From Ogataea parapolymorpha DL-1 (lineage: Eukaryota; Ascomycota; Pichiomycetes; Pichiales; Pichiaceae): DNA of 64,000 nt. Below are positions 36,217 to 45,650 of this stretch, one piece after another. The DNA is taken from positions 186,001 through 250,000 of the forward strand of contig NC_027865.1 in assembly GCF_000187245.1 (NCBI RefSeq), read 5' to 3'. Made by a program: the position numbers and the translations under genes. A model generated the notes under the pieces. The model did not search any database. It was not told where the DNA came from and saw nothing but the letters and a program-made list of their open reading frames with translations. Within the stretch, counting starts at the first letter, position 1, and the number at the start of each line of letters is the position of its first letter.

Positions 36217-39200
36217 ATGACCCTGAATTTTGTGCCTGGAGAGCCCAACCGCTCGCCGCACTGCTGCTCTTTTGTCAATTGGAACGCCGTCCAGGTGTTG
36301 GCGTACTGCTCTGGAAACAACCTTGTCATTGTGACGAAGAATTTCCAGCATCTGCAGACCCTATATCTTCCTCGAGACTCTTACGTGGTGGACGTCAACC
36401 GGATTAACGGGAAGATAGCTTTGGCAATTGGCTCAAAAATCCAGATATACACCCCGACAGTGTCAAACTTCTACAATTACAACTTTCGTGGCCGCAAGGA
36501 CGTGTCCGAGCTGGAGATCGAATGGGGACTCGAAACAGAGATAGAGAACGACAAGGACGATTCCACCATCACGTGTCTTTCGTGGTCCGACTCGTGCGAT
36601 ACCTATGATGACGAGCTCTCGAGCGCACAGCTTTTTGGCGTTCCTGAGGAGTATAACTCGCTCACGAGCTGCGAGCTGTGCGTTGGTTCTGAGCGGTCGC
36701 TGGCACTCTGGCGGATCTATTATTCGGCCAAGGACGGAACGCATACCGCCAGACACCGGCTGCTGTGGTCCAAGACGCAGCCCAATCCGGTTTACATGGT
36801 CAAGTTCTCGCCCCATTCCACGGCAATAGCTAGCGTCGGATACTACGACAAATTGGTCAAGATCTGGCACAGAGTCGCTTACGGCATCGAGTCGGCCGAG
36901 TTCGAGCTCAATTACACGCGGCTGCCCGCGTACGTGACACTCTTGCGTTGGAAGTCCGGCAATATGCGGCGCAGCAACCTCTCCTCGGCCGGCTCTGTCA
37001 CCGACTTGAAACCAGCCAACAGCATCATCAAGGACACCTCGCACCGACACATAGACATCCCGCACGCTGAGCATTGCACGCTATACGTGTACGGCGACGA
37101 CTCTGTGCTCAGGGTGTTCTCGACGTACTACCTCGACCGTGGCTTCCAGGTGGCTAGTGATGGGGCGGTGCAGTTCCCGTCTAAGAGCTTTGTGGCGGTG
37201 ATTGACAACCAGATGGTTGCACTTGGCATCGACAAAGTTCTGGAGCAGCTGGAGCAGCTGGAGTCAAATGGCCACCAGAGAAACTGCCACGCACGGTCCC
37301 GCGATGGCGACGTGTCGCGCAGTCGCAGCGGGTCGGCGCTCAGCATGTACCACCGTCGCCAGAGCTCGCTGCTGCAGCTACTGGAAATGCGGCCCGAACT
37401 GTGTCTGGTTTTCAATCCAGAGGGCCGCATTGAAATCTATGCATTCCATGCGTGCGAGGGCGAAATTAGGGTGAAGAAGTTGGACGCCGTGCTCGACTCT
37501 CACGGCGGCCTGACGAGGGCCTGTATCCGGCTAGGGAAAAATTGCATACCCCAGGACTGTCGCAGCGTTTTTTTGCAGGACATGCAGATCACGCAGACTT
37601 CAGGAGGCTACGGGTTGTCGCTGATTGTACACGATCTGTTTAAAAACTCGATCCGTCACGTGGGGTTCACGTTTGAGTCGCTGCTGCAGTTCGAAGAGCT
37701 GGAGATTGCAACCTCAGGATCGACAACCGTGACGATCGGCGAGCTGCAGCACAAACTGACGGGCCATAACAAGTCGATCCGCAAACTGATCCGATCCGGC
37801 GACGGCTCCGTCGTCCTGTCCACCACCCGGTTCGGCGAAAGCTGTCTGTGGACGGCGATTCCGCTGTCCGACTCGCACAAGACGCTGAACAAAAATTCCA
37901 CACTAATCACGCCGTCGCCAATCGTTGACGCTGCGTTCTGGAAACACGGCGAGTACGTGATTGTGTATCTGGCAGACGAGCTGGTCTGCTTTGACTGCCG
38001 TCTACAGTCGCAGTACCAGGCAGAAATCGCCAAGCTGGCTCCCGTGGCTGGGTCTCTGAAAATCCAGCCGCAGGAAAAACTGTGCTGTTTTTTCCTGGTC
38101 CCCGAGCTCGAGAGCGACGTTGCACACGCCGTGGCGGTGTACGCGGACGGCCGATGCGATGCGTGGGAGCTCCGACTGGAAAATGGCCGCTGCAAAATAC
38201 ACCCTTACACAGTCGACCAGCTGGAGGCCGTCCATATGGCGTCGTACGTCGACCCGGTCGGCTGGAACGCGGCGATCGGCACGAGTCTGCAGCGCGACGT
38301 GCTCACGACGATTCAGGCAAATGGCGACGTCGCGGTGTACTCGACGCGGGTCCAGGACGGCCGCATTATCTGGGAGCAGAAACAGACGTTTTCCACGGGG
38401 ATAGCCAACGCGACGTTTTTGAACGGCTCGTCGATCCACCGGCTCGCCGTCGTCAACGAAAGTCGCGACCAGCTGCACATCTGGGACACACGGCTTGGCA
38501 CGCTGGAGTACTCGGAGACGTTTGAGGCCGAGAAAATCAGGGATATCGACTGGACATGTACAGCGTTCTCACAGGGCATTCTGGCCATCGGGTTCGACTC
38601 GCACTCGCTCCTGTACACGCAGCTTCGCTACGACTACACGAACGACACCCCCACTTACACCAAGATCAAGAAAGTGGACATCTCGCACCAAACCCGACAC
38701 CATATCGGCGACTCTGTGTGGCTCGCCGACGGGCTGCTTGTGATCGGCTCGGGCAACCAGTTCTACATCAGCGACAAGACGCTGGACCCGCAGCACGACT
38801 ACATCACTGCGCGGGCCATGGGCACGCTCGAAATCGTCTCGAACGACGTGTTTCAGCTGTGTGCTGCGTTAAACGGCCCGTTACCGCTGTACCATCCGCA
38901 GTTTCTGATCCAGACACTGCTCTACAGCGGTTTTGGAGGCATCGAAAAGCTGGTTCTGCATTTTTCCAATGCTCTTCGCGCGCTGGAGCTCGGCACGGCG
39001 TCAAGCATCGACCCCAAGCTCGGCTTCGAAACGCCGGAGCACGATATCGTCGGAGCGTCCAGGGCCGACGACGTTGCCGTGACGCGACAAACGTGCAACA
39101 CCATCGTCGAGCGGCTGGCCAAGCATAAGCTGCCGTTTCTGACGGGCCACCAGCAGATCACGCTCGCGTCAACGATCCAGATAATGGCAGACATAGCAGA

Positions 39201-40335
39201 AAAATACTCGTCTGTTCTGGACGCCAATGGGCTTCGGTTCTATCTCGGTATGAAACTCTTCCAGCTCAACGAGACTAAACGCGCGCAGTTCCGCACCATC
39301 ACCATGCGGGACGTGACTTTTGCGCTGCACAGCGAAAATAAAGACCTGCTATTCGACATCATCAGCGAAAACAGCGCGGTGCAGATTGGCGCGGCTGAGT
39401 TCTCCAAATATGCTCTTGCGTACTGGATGGAGCACACCAGACTGGCCGAGGTGCTCGAGACCGTCGCAAGAACCGAGTTCTTCAAGACACAGGACTCGGG
39501 ACGGTACAAAGACCCGAGCGTGTGCTCTTTGCATTTTCTAGCTCTGCACAAGAAAAACGTGCTTCTGGGGCTCTGGCGGACGGCCATTGGCCATCCGGAG
39601 CAGCAGAAGATGATCAAGTTCCTGGGAAACGATTTTAAACAGGACCGTTGGCGGTCGGCAGCGAAAAAGAACGCTTTTGTGCTGCTGGGAAAACACCGCC
39701 ACGTGGATGCGGCGTATTTCTTCCTGCTGGCCGACTCGCTCAAGGACTGCGTCAACGTGATCATCAGCAAGCTCAACGACCCGGGACTCGCCATCGCTGT
39801 GGCTCGCTGCTACGAAAAAGGCGATCATGGACCAGTCATGAAAGATCTCGTGCTCAGACACCTGCTGCCGAGAGCACTCCGAAATAACGACCGGTGGACT
39901 GCCAGCTGGTGTTTCTGGATCCTGAGCGACCGCGCGCTGGCCATCCAGGCGCTCATCAAGCCGGCCCGCGACATTCTCCTGGACGTTGCCAAGTTCGACG
40001 CGATCGACGCGTCGCAGGAGGCAGCGCTACCAGTGAAGATGGACTACGAGGACCCTGTGCTGCTGGCCATGTACGACAGTCTGCGCACAAAACGCGTGGA
40101 GTACTTGCGTGGGGCGCTGGCCCTCGACGTGCGGGCCGAATACGACTTTGTGCTGGCTGCCGCGCTCATGTACCAGAAAATGGGGTGCGACTATCTGTCG
40201 CTCCATCTGGTACAGCATTGGGAGTTCTCTGAGACGAAAGAGATCATTGAACCCTCCACGGGCAAAGAGGTGCTGCCGCCGCCGCCTTCTGAGTTTCAGG
40301 AACCGGACATGTCTGCGTTCGACTTTGGCTTTTAA
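36217..40335 (+). CDS. RAV1: RAVE complex subunit Rav1
   Basis: 1372 residues (S. cerevisiae 1357). N-terminal WD40-type propellers include VYMVKFSPHSTAIASVGYYD followed by KLVKIWHRV. A central region at about 950-1230 holds the conserved Rav1 C domain, with FLTGHQQITLASTIQIMADI, YALAYWMEHTRLAEVLETVA and KNAFVLLGKHRHVDAAYFFL. The C-terminal 150 residues end in PPPPSEFQEPDMSAFDFGF. Rav1, with Rav2 and Skp1, reassembles the V1 and Vo parts of the vacuolar H+-ATPase after glucose shifts. Third-position GC is high in the middle, producing several long antisense frames that are not genes. I see no break in the frame. Confidence 0.93.
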   Translation: MTLNFVPGEPNRSPHCCSFVNWNAVQVLAYCSGNNLVIVTKNFQHLQTLYLPRDSYVVDVNRINGKIALAIGSKIQIYTPTVSNFYNYNFRGRKDVSELEIEWGLETEIENDKDDSTITCLSWSDSCDTYDDELSSAQLFGVPEEYNSLTSCELCVGSERSLALWRIYYSAKDGTHTARHRLLWSKTQPNPVYMVKFSPHSTAIASVGYYDKLVKIWHRVAYGIESAEFELNYTRLPAYVTLLRWKSGNMRRSNLSSAGSVTDLKPANSIIKDTSHRHIDIPHAEHCTLYVYGDDSVLRVFSTYYLDRGFQVASDGAVQFPSKSFVAVIDNQMVALGIDKVLEQLEQLESNGHQRNCHARSRDGDVSRSRSGSALSMYHRRQSSLLQLLEMRPELCLVFNPEGRIEIYAFHACEGEIRVKKLDAVLDSHGGLTRACIRLGKNCIPQDCRSVFLQDMQITQTSGGYGLSLIVHDLFKNSIRHVGFTFESLLQFEELEIATSGSTTVTIGELQHKLTGHNKSIRKLIRSGDGSVVLSTTRFGESCLWTAIPLSDSHKTLNKNSTLITPSPIVDAAFWKHGEYVIVYLADELVCFDCRLQSQYQAEIAKLAPVAGSLKIQPQEKLCCFFLVPELESDVAHAVAVYADGRCDAWELRLENGRCKIHPYTVDQLEAVHMASYVDPVGWNAAIGTSLQRDVLTTIQANGDVAVYSTRVQDGRIIWEQKQTFSTGIANATFLNGSSIHRLAVVNESRDQLHIWDTRLGTLEYSETFEAEKIRDIDWTCTAFSQGILAIGFDSHSLLYTQLRYDYTNDTPTYTKIKKVDISHQTRHHIGDSVWLADGLLVIGSGNQFYISDKTLDPQHDYITARAMGTLEIVSNDVFQLCAALNGPLPLYHPQFLIQTLLYSGFGGIEKLVLHFSNALRALELGTASSIDPKLGFETPEHDIVGASRADDVAVTRQTCNTIVERLAKHKLPFLTGHQQITLASTIQIMADIAEKYSSVLDANGLRFYLGMKLFQLNETKRAQFRTITMRDVTFALHSENKDLLFDIISENSAVQIGAAEFSKYALAYWMEHTRLAEVLETVARTEFFKTQDSGRYKDPSVCSLHFLALHKKNVLLGLWRTAIGHPEQQKMIKFLGNDFKQDRWRSAAKKNAFVLLGKHRHVDAAYFFLLADSLKDCVNVIISKLNDPGLAIAVARCYEKGDHGPVMKDLVLRHLLPRALRNNDRWTASWCFWILSDRALAIQALIKPARDILLDVAKFDAIDASQEAALPVKMDYEDPVLLAMYDSLRTKRVEYLRGALALDVRAEYDFVLAAALMYQKMGCDYLSLHLVQHWEFSETKEIIEPSTGKEVLPPPPSEFQEPDMSAFDFGF

Positions 40336-40413
40336 TTTGTAATATTAATTAAGTCAAAATGATAAATACGACAATAATTAAGTCATAATCTATTTACATA
40401 ATCTGAGAACCAG

Positions 40414-41299
40414 CTAACGGCCCAGGTTCAAAAGTAGAGACTGGCTGGTCGGAGTAGACTCGCCACCGCTCTGCGAGCCGTTAGGCAGGTACGTGACGTT
40501 CGGAGACTGGCTCAAAGTCTGGGCTATCTCCTTGGACGCCTCGAGTCTTCTGATCAGCAAAAGGCCATCTCCTGCCTTGTTCAAGGCCTTCGAGACGTTT
40601 TCTGCCGCCTCGGCCTCTCCCTCGGCGCGTATCACAGCAGCACGTCTCTCCTGCTCCGCCTTCTCAACCAAATAAGTGGCTCTTTCGGCGTCCTGTTGCG
40701 CAATCTGCTTCTGCTCGACAGCCTTGGTGAACTCGCGCCCAAAGGTCATATGGGTGATCGAGACGTCCTCGAGCTTGATCTGGAACTCCTTGGCTCTCTG
40801 CTCGAGCTCGCTCTTGATACGAGAAGACACGGTCTCTCTCATGGTGATGAGCTCTGCAGCATTGAACTGAGCAACAATACTCTTAAGAACCTCGTTTCCA
40901 ATCGATGGCAGCACACGCTCGTCATAGTCCAGTCCCAAGTTCTGGTAAATCTGTGGGAGGTTTTTCACGTCTGGACGATGCAACACTCTCAGAGTCAACG
41001 AGACGGTCTGCAAGTCCTTGGACCCCGTGGTGGTGGTAATGGTTCTTGGCTTGGTTCTGACATCGTAGATGATTGGTCTTTGGAGCCAAGGAATAACAAA
41101 GTTCAGTCCTTCGCCAACGACTTGCGGCTTGACTCCAGAGAATCTGTCGAAAATGACTGCTCTTTGTCCGCCTGAATGTTAGCTTAATATTGCCGGATTG
41201 TCACTTACCCTTGACGTCGTACAAAGAGTACTGTGCGACCATAATGGCCACGCCAACAGGAACTGCTAATTTGGAAATAGTGTCTGCAATTCTGGACAT
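40414..41299 (-). CDS. PHB1: Prohibitin 1, two exons
   Basis: Exon 1 41209-41299, a 37-nt intron 41172-41208, exon 2 40414-41171; 282 residues (S. cerevisiae 287). The spliced N-terminus [20 protein letters not shown] is a membrane anchor of the inner membrane, joined to [14 protein letters not shown]. The SPFH/prohibitin domain follows with [40 protein letters not shown] and [22 protein letters not shown]-terminal coiled coil (QRAKEF to [15 protein letters not shown]) and the LLLNLGR tail close it. Phb1 and Phb2 form a large ring in the inner mitochondrial membrane that guards the m-AAA protease and membrane proteins. Donor GTAAGT, branch AGCTAAC. Confidence 0.96.
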
Positions 41300-41414
41300 G
41301 GATATATTTGTATTTGCCACTTAAATAATATAAATTATTTTATTTTACACTAGGAAAATTATGTACCATGCCTAGCTCTACTCTGTCGCTTAGCTCTAAT
41401 TCCCTTGCCTGACT

Positions 41415-42173
41415 TCAGCTTTCCTCGCCCTCCTCGTCTCTGGTCATCACCCCACTCTCCTTGAGCAACTTCTCGATCTGCTCGGGAGTCCAGATTCTGA
41501 GCTGCAGCTTGCCGTTGGCATCCAGGCCAATCGTCGAGAATTCCACCTTCTCGCTGGTCAGCTTGTTGCTGTCGGTGGTCTTGCTCAAAACCTTCAATGC
41601 GAGATTTTGCGCCTCTTCGAGTGTCATGCCGTCTTTGTAGTCCTGTTTCAACAGCGTCTGTGCGCTCGTGTTGTTGGCTCCAATGCTCGTGGCTTTCCAC
41701 CCAGAGTAGTTTCCAGACGGATTGCTAGTGTACAGCTGGAATCCGTATCTGTCGTCGTAGCCTGCAAAAATGAACGACACGCCAAAAGGACGCAGACCTC
41801 CGTGCTGCGTGTAGCCCTGTTTCACGTCGCAGATCCGCTTCACAAGCGTCTCGATAGGGATGTCTTCGCCGTATGTCTTGAGGTACTGTTGTGCCGAGTA
41901 TCTGATGCTGTTGATTAAAATTCCGGCATCTGCAGTCATTCCGGCCACCGCACACACCGTCTTGTCGTTCAACACGTACATCTTCTCTGCGCTGGTGTCT
42001 TGCTCGAGCAGTTTGCTTGTCACTTTTCTCTCGGCCGCCAGAACGACGCCGTCCTTAGCCATCACGCCAATGGCCGTTCCTGCGTGGTTGATTGCCTCCA
42101 GCGCATACTCCACCTGGTACAGTCTGCCCTCGGGCGAGAAGATGGTGGTTCTCGAATCGTATCTTCTGGACAT
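41415..42173 (-). CDS. PRE9: 20S proteasome alpha3 subunit Pre9
   Basis: 252 residues (S. cerevisiae 258). The alpha-type N-terminus YDSRTTIFSPEGRLYQVEYA is intact; this segment gates the 20S channel. EAINHAGTAIGVMAKDGVVL and KQGYTQHGGLRPFGVSFIFA, then SNPSGNYSGWKATSIGANN, identify alpha3 among the seven alpha subunits. There is no catalytic Thr, as expected. The acidic tail ends DEEGEES. TTTGCCTTC at 42182-42190 matches the PACE element (read on the minus strand) at seven of nine positions, but lies only 9 bp from the ATG, so I do not call it as a site. Confidence 0.96.
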   Translation of the reverse strand: MSRRYDSRTTIFSPEGRLYQVEYALEAINHAGTAIGVMAKDGVVLAAERKVTSKLLEQDTSAEKMYVLNDKTVCAVAGMTADAGILINSIRYSAQQYLKTYGEDIPIETLVKRICDVKQGYTQHGGLRPFGVSFIFAGYDDRYGFQLYTSNPSGNYSGWKATSIGANNTSAQTLLKQDYKDGMTLEEAQNLALKVLSKTTDSNKLTSEKVEFSTIGLDANGKLQLRIWTPEQIEKLLKESGVMTRDEEGEES

Positions 42174-42454
42174 GGTATATATTTGCCTTCAGAAAAATTT
42201 GGCCGGGTAAAGAAATATGGAGGCAGGTTTTTAGGACGTAGGGATGGTTCAATTGCAACAGGGGCATTCAAACGCAAGATTGCCCTGGCGCGGAGCTGGT
42301 CAGTAGAAGGGCCAGACTCAGTAGGAGCCCCGCCGTTTGTGAAATTGGCCCCTCATTTTCCAACCAGTAGACAAATTCCTTGCTCAATATTCTCTAGTTA
42401 CGGCTTTTTTGTTTTCAGCAATTTCATCTGCTCTCTTTTACGGCCAACCAGTGT

Positions 42455-43708
42455 ATGCGTTCCAGGCTTTTACAGAAACTACATATAGGCGCTGGACATC
42501 CGGAAACCGCCGTGGATACACAACAGACGATCACAATGGAGAAACCAGACCAACAGATTCTGCAAAACGTTTATCAGGAACATGTGGGAGGAGTCGATAA
42601 CTCGCAATTGGCTGTTCAGCAGGCGCAACAGCAGCAGATGGCCATTCTGCAGCACATGCCCTCGTACCAGGCAATCATCCAGCCAAACTACATGCATCTG
42701 CAGCGGGTAGCTGGCATGTCCCTGCTGCCGCAACGGTCTACGGTGTCTAAAGGCAAATACTCTCTGAAGGACTTTATAATAATGCGAACTTTGGGAACGG
42801 GCTCCTTTGGCCGCGTGCATCTTGTCAAATCGGTCCACAACAACCGGTTCTACGCGATCAAGGTGCTGAAAAAGGCCCAGGTCATCAGAATGAAGCAGGT
42901 GGAACACACAAACGACGAGAGACGCATGCTCAAGCTCGTGGAGCACCCGTTCCTGATCCGGATGTGGGGCACGTTCCAGGACGCGAAGAACCTGTTCATG
43001 GTGATGGACTACATCGAGGGCGGAGAGCTGTTCTCGCTGCTGCGGAAGTCGCAGAGATTCCCCAACCCGGTGGCCAAATTCTACGCCGCAGAGGTGACCC
43101 TGGCGCTCGAGTACCTCCACTCGCACAACATCATTTACCGCGATCTCAAACCGGAAAACATTCTTCTAGACAGAAACGGCCACATCAAGCTGACCGACTT
43201 TGGGTTTGCCAAGGAGGTCGAGACCGTCACGTGGACGCTGTGCGGGACTCCGGACTATATTGCGCCCGAGGTGATTACCACCAAGCCGTACAACAAGAGT
43301 GTGGACTGGTGGTCGCTGGGGATTCTGATCTTTGAAATGCTGGCCGGCTACACTCCGTTCTACGACCAAACCCCAATGAAGACGTACGAAAAGATTCTGG
43401 CGGGCAAAATCCACTATCCTTCGCACTTCCATCCGGATGTGGTCCATCTGCTGTCTCGGCTGATCACCGCGGACCTGACACACCGTCTCGGCAACCTGCA
43501 GAACGGTCCGGCAGACATTAGGAACCACCAGTGGTTCAGCGAAGTTGTGTGGGAGAAACTGCTACTGAAGGACATAGAGACTCCGTATGAGCCCCCAATT
43601 ACCGCCGGTGTCGGTGACACATCTCTGTTTGACCACTACCCAGAAGAACAGCTGGACTATGGTGCCGTGGGCGACGACCCGTACGGCAAGTATTTTGTCG
43701 ACTTTTGA
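42455..43708 (+). CDS. TPK1: cAMP-dependent protein kinase catalytic subunit
   Basis: 417 residues from 42455; the next ATG at 42536 (MEKPDQQ) gives 390 and may be the true start, since Tpk proteins are 380-398 residues. The N-terminal 100 residues are Gln-rich and disordered. The AGC kinase domain has the glycine loop GTGSFG (114-119), Lys136 in AIKVL, the catalytic loop YRDLKPEN (Asp230), DFG (248-250) and activation-loop Thr261 in [14 protein letters not shown]. The C-terminal tail ends YGKYFVDF, the hydrophobic motif. PKA relays cAMP/glucose signals. Nothing in the sequence says whether a second TPK exists elsewhere; the symbol is by family. The 5' region (42174-42454) has short upstream ATGs, for example a six-codon uORF near 42218. 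Confidence 0.93.
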   Translation: MRSRLLQKLHIGAGHPETAVDTQQTITMEKPDQQILQNVYQEHVGGVDNSQLAVQQAQQQQMAILQHMPSYQAIIQPNYMHLQRVAGMSLLPQRSTVSKGKYSLKDFIIMRTLGTGSFGRVHLVKSVHNNRFYAIKVLKKAQVIRMKQVEHTNDERRMLKLVEHPFLIRMWGTFQDAKNLFMVMDYIEGGELFSLLRKSQRFPNPVAKFYAAEVTLALEYLHSHNIIYRDLKPENILLDRNGHIKLTDFGFAKEVETVTWTLCGTPDYIAPEVITTKPYNKSVDWWSLGILIFEMLAGYTPFYDQTPMKTYEKILAGKIHYPSHFHPDVVHLLSRLITADLTHRLGNLQNGPADIRNHQWFSEVVWEKLLLKDIETPYEPPITAGVGDTSLFDHYPEEQLDYGAVGDDPYGKYFVDF

Positions 43709-43795
43709 GGCTGTGCAGCTACCAAGAAGCGGCCCAAAAAATGTTTGTGCGGCAAGAATCTGGGGCATTATTTTGACAGTGTTTACCGAAACAAG

Positions 43796-44377
43796 ATGTT
43801 TGGCCGTTCGAGATCCCGCAGAGCGCTAAGAAAGTCGCAAGGGAACGCCAGCTCGCCCGAGATTGGCTCTTCCAGCAGCATCAGGGAAGACCCTGAGTCG
43901 GCGGCTTCCGTTTGCACAAGCATCACGTCGAACCTGAAGCAGCTGGACCTGGCAGCCAAGGAGACCGTGCGGGCCGCGCCACCTTCAGCATACCGGGGAG
44001 CTCCGGTGGGCCAGCGCCAAGAAATGGACGAATTGTTTGCGATGGAAGACGAGCTGCTGACAATAGTCAGGGCGTTCCAGAATACCAGTTTGGTGCGCAA
44101 AAAAATGCTGGAGAGCCTGATCACCAACAATTTCGGCGTTTTCCGGTGCAGCACGGCACACACGACCAGCATCGAGATGCTCGAGCGGATCCAGAACACC
44201 GTGAACTCGCTGATCTCGTTTGCGATGCTGCTGAACCAGTCGGACCAGCCGCAGGACGAGTTCGACGACATGAACCCGTATTACGCCGGCGTGCACACCC
44301 CGCCGCGCGCGCGTGCCAGCATGCGCGTCCCGCGACACCTCTACGAGGCGTACTACCCGATGACTCCTTACAGATAA
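43796..44377 (+). CDS. Uncharacterised 193-residue protein
   Basis: The first ATG in the frame is at 43796 (MFGRSRSRRALRKSQGN); the frame is open back to 43745 but without an ATG. A Ser/Arg-rich N-terminus is followed by a predicted helical middle (EMDELFAMEDELLTIVRAFQ; then MLERIQNTVNSLISFAMLLN) and a C-terminus rich in Pro, Tyr and Arg (MNPYYAGVHTPPRARASMRV). I do not recognise it. A 12-codon upstream ORF (43741-43776) lies in the 87-bp gap after the kinase gene. No signal peptide or membrane helix is evident. Codon use is like its neighbours, so I think it is a real, lineage-restricted gene. Confidence 0.6.
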   Translation: MFGRSRSRRALRKSQGNASSPEIGSSSSIREDPESAASVCTSITSNLKQLDLAAKETVRAAPPSAYRGAPVGQRQEMDELFAMEDELLTIVRAFQNTSLVRKKMLESLITNNFGVFRCSTAHTTSIEMLERIQNTVNSLISFAMLLNQSDQPQDEFDDMNPYYAGVHTPPRARASMRVPRHLYEAYYPMTPYR

Positions 44378-44428
44378 CTAAGAAGAACTTCTCCATACTA
44401 GGCACTTTTGCTCTCTATTATATACAGG

Positions 44429-44953
44429 TCACTCCAGGACAATCTTGGCGCCCAGGCCTTCGAGTGTAGCTTTCATTTGTTCGGCGTCCTCCTTGCTGAC
44501 ATTCTCCTTGATCACCTTTGGAGCACCCTCAACAAATTTCTTCGACTCGACCAGAGAAAGTCCCAGAAGCGATTTGACCTCCTTGATGATTTTCGGCTTG
44601 GCCTTGGCGTCGAACGACTCGAGTTTCACGTTGAAGATGGTTTTCTCTTGCACCTCCTCCTTGGCCTCGGCGGCCTCTGCCTCGGCGGCGGCAGCAGGGG
44701 CTGGGGCAGCGGCCCCGGCGGCGGGGAATGCAATGTCTGGGATGTTGAGCTTGGACTTGAGCTCCTGGATCAGATACGAGGTCTCCAACAGGGTCAGCGT
44801 CGAAATCTGGTCGACAATTTGTGCGATTTTCGGGTCCACAGGCTTGGCCTCCGTCGAGTTGTGTCTGGCCAGACGGGCGCCGGCGTTGGCTGCTGCAGAT
44901 CTTCTGCCGAGTCTCACGGTGGCTCTAGCGGTTTGTCTTAGAACTGCAGACAT
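44429..44953 (-). CDS. MNP1: Mitochondrial ribosomal protein bL12m (Mnp1)
   Basis: 174 residues from the ATG at 44951-44953. An upstream in-frame extension exists but the start MSAVLRQTARATVRLGRRSA is a good mitochondrial presequence (Arg, Ala, no acids). The N-terminal domain (VDQISTLTLLETSYLIQELK) is the bL12 dimerisation part, followed by an Ala/Pro/Glu hinge (AAAPAPAAAAEAEAAEAKEE) and the C-terminal factor-binding domain FNVKLESFDAKAKPKIIKEV ... GLSLVESKKFVEGAPKVIKE. It forms the mitoribosome stalk that recruits translation factors. Divergent from RPB9 with 125 bp between starts. Confidence 0.93.
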   Translation of the reverse strand: MSAVLRQTARATVRLGRRSAAANAGARLARHNSTEAKPVDPKIAQIVDQISTLTLLETSYLIQELKSKLNIPDIAFPAAGAAAPAPAAAAEAEAAEAKEEVQEKTIFNVKLESFDAKAKPKIIKEVKSLLGLSLVESKKFVEGAPKVIKENVSKEDAEQMKATLEGLGAKIVLE

Positions 44954-45078
44954 GGTGATAGAAATAATTAGTACTGGTGAAAATTTGGTGAAAAAACCAC
45001 GGCAAAAAGGGCGTGCACATTCCCACGCCGGTTTTGCAAAGAGCTTATGTAAGAGTCGAATTTTCATTTCTCTTCACC

Positions 45079-45453
45079 ATGTCGTTCAGATTCTGTGCCG
45101 AATGGTAAGTAAAACGCCTTCCTGCGTACGCTAACTCCGCCAGCAACAACATGTTGTATCCGCGCGAGGACAAGGAAAACAAAAGACTGCTCTACCAGTG
45201 TCGAAATTGCCCGTATTCTGAGCTTGCGGATAACGCCAGAGTCTACAGACACGAGCTGATCACCAACATCGGAGAAACCGCAGGCGTGGTGGAGGACATA
45301 GGGTCTGACCCGACGCTGCCCCGCTCGGACAAAACGTGTCCCAAATGTCACAACTCCGAGTGTGTCTTTTTCCAGTCCCAGCAGAAAAGAGCAGACACGA
45401 GCATGGTGCTGTTCTACGTTTGTTTGGAGTGCAAAAATGTGTTCCGCAGTTAG
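45079..45453 (+). CDS. RPB9: RNA polymerase II subunit Rpb9, two exons
   Basis: Exon 1 45079-45104, a 39-nt intron 45105-45143, exon 2 45144-45453; 111 residues. The spliced N-terminus [18 protein letters not shown] has the first half of zinc ribbon 1 (Cys6, Cys9), which only forms after splicing; the second half is QCRNC. The linker [20 protein letters not shown] and the second ribbon ([20 protein letters not shown], then CLEC) follow. Rpb9 affects start-site choice, fidelity and transcription-coupled repair. The C-terminus FRS stops shortly after the last Cys, about ten residues earlier than in S. cerevisiae. Donor GTAAGT, branch CGCTAAC. Confidence 0.96.
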
Positions 45454-45650
45454 AGGGCCGGCCGCGCGAGCGGAGCAGGGTGTATTGTATAATAATCAGA
45501 TGCGAAATTACATGTCGTGATATGTCTCACAAAATTGTAGTACACTGTTAAAAATATTATATATACCCCCCGATTCTATAAACACCCCCGTACCCATGAG
45601 CTTCAGCCGTCTGAAGCCTCGTTGCGCTACCACTGCCGCAGATATCGCCT

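Noticed and set aside
38556..39128. 190-codon frame within RAV1
   Set aside because: It overlaps the continuous RAV1 frame in another phase and is rich in Arg, His and Ala in a GC-rich stretch.
41382..41398. 17-bp word shared with 63437-63453
   Set aside because: One shared word of this length in 64 kb on either strand is not far from chance, and the flanks do not match.
42182..42190. PACE-like site upstream of PRE9
   Set aside because: It matches only seven of nine positions and is 9 bp from the ATG, so it is probably in the transcribed leader.
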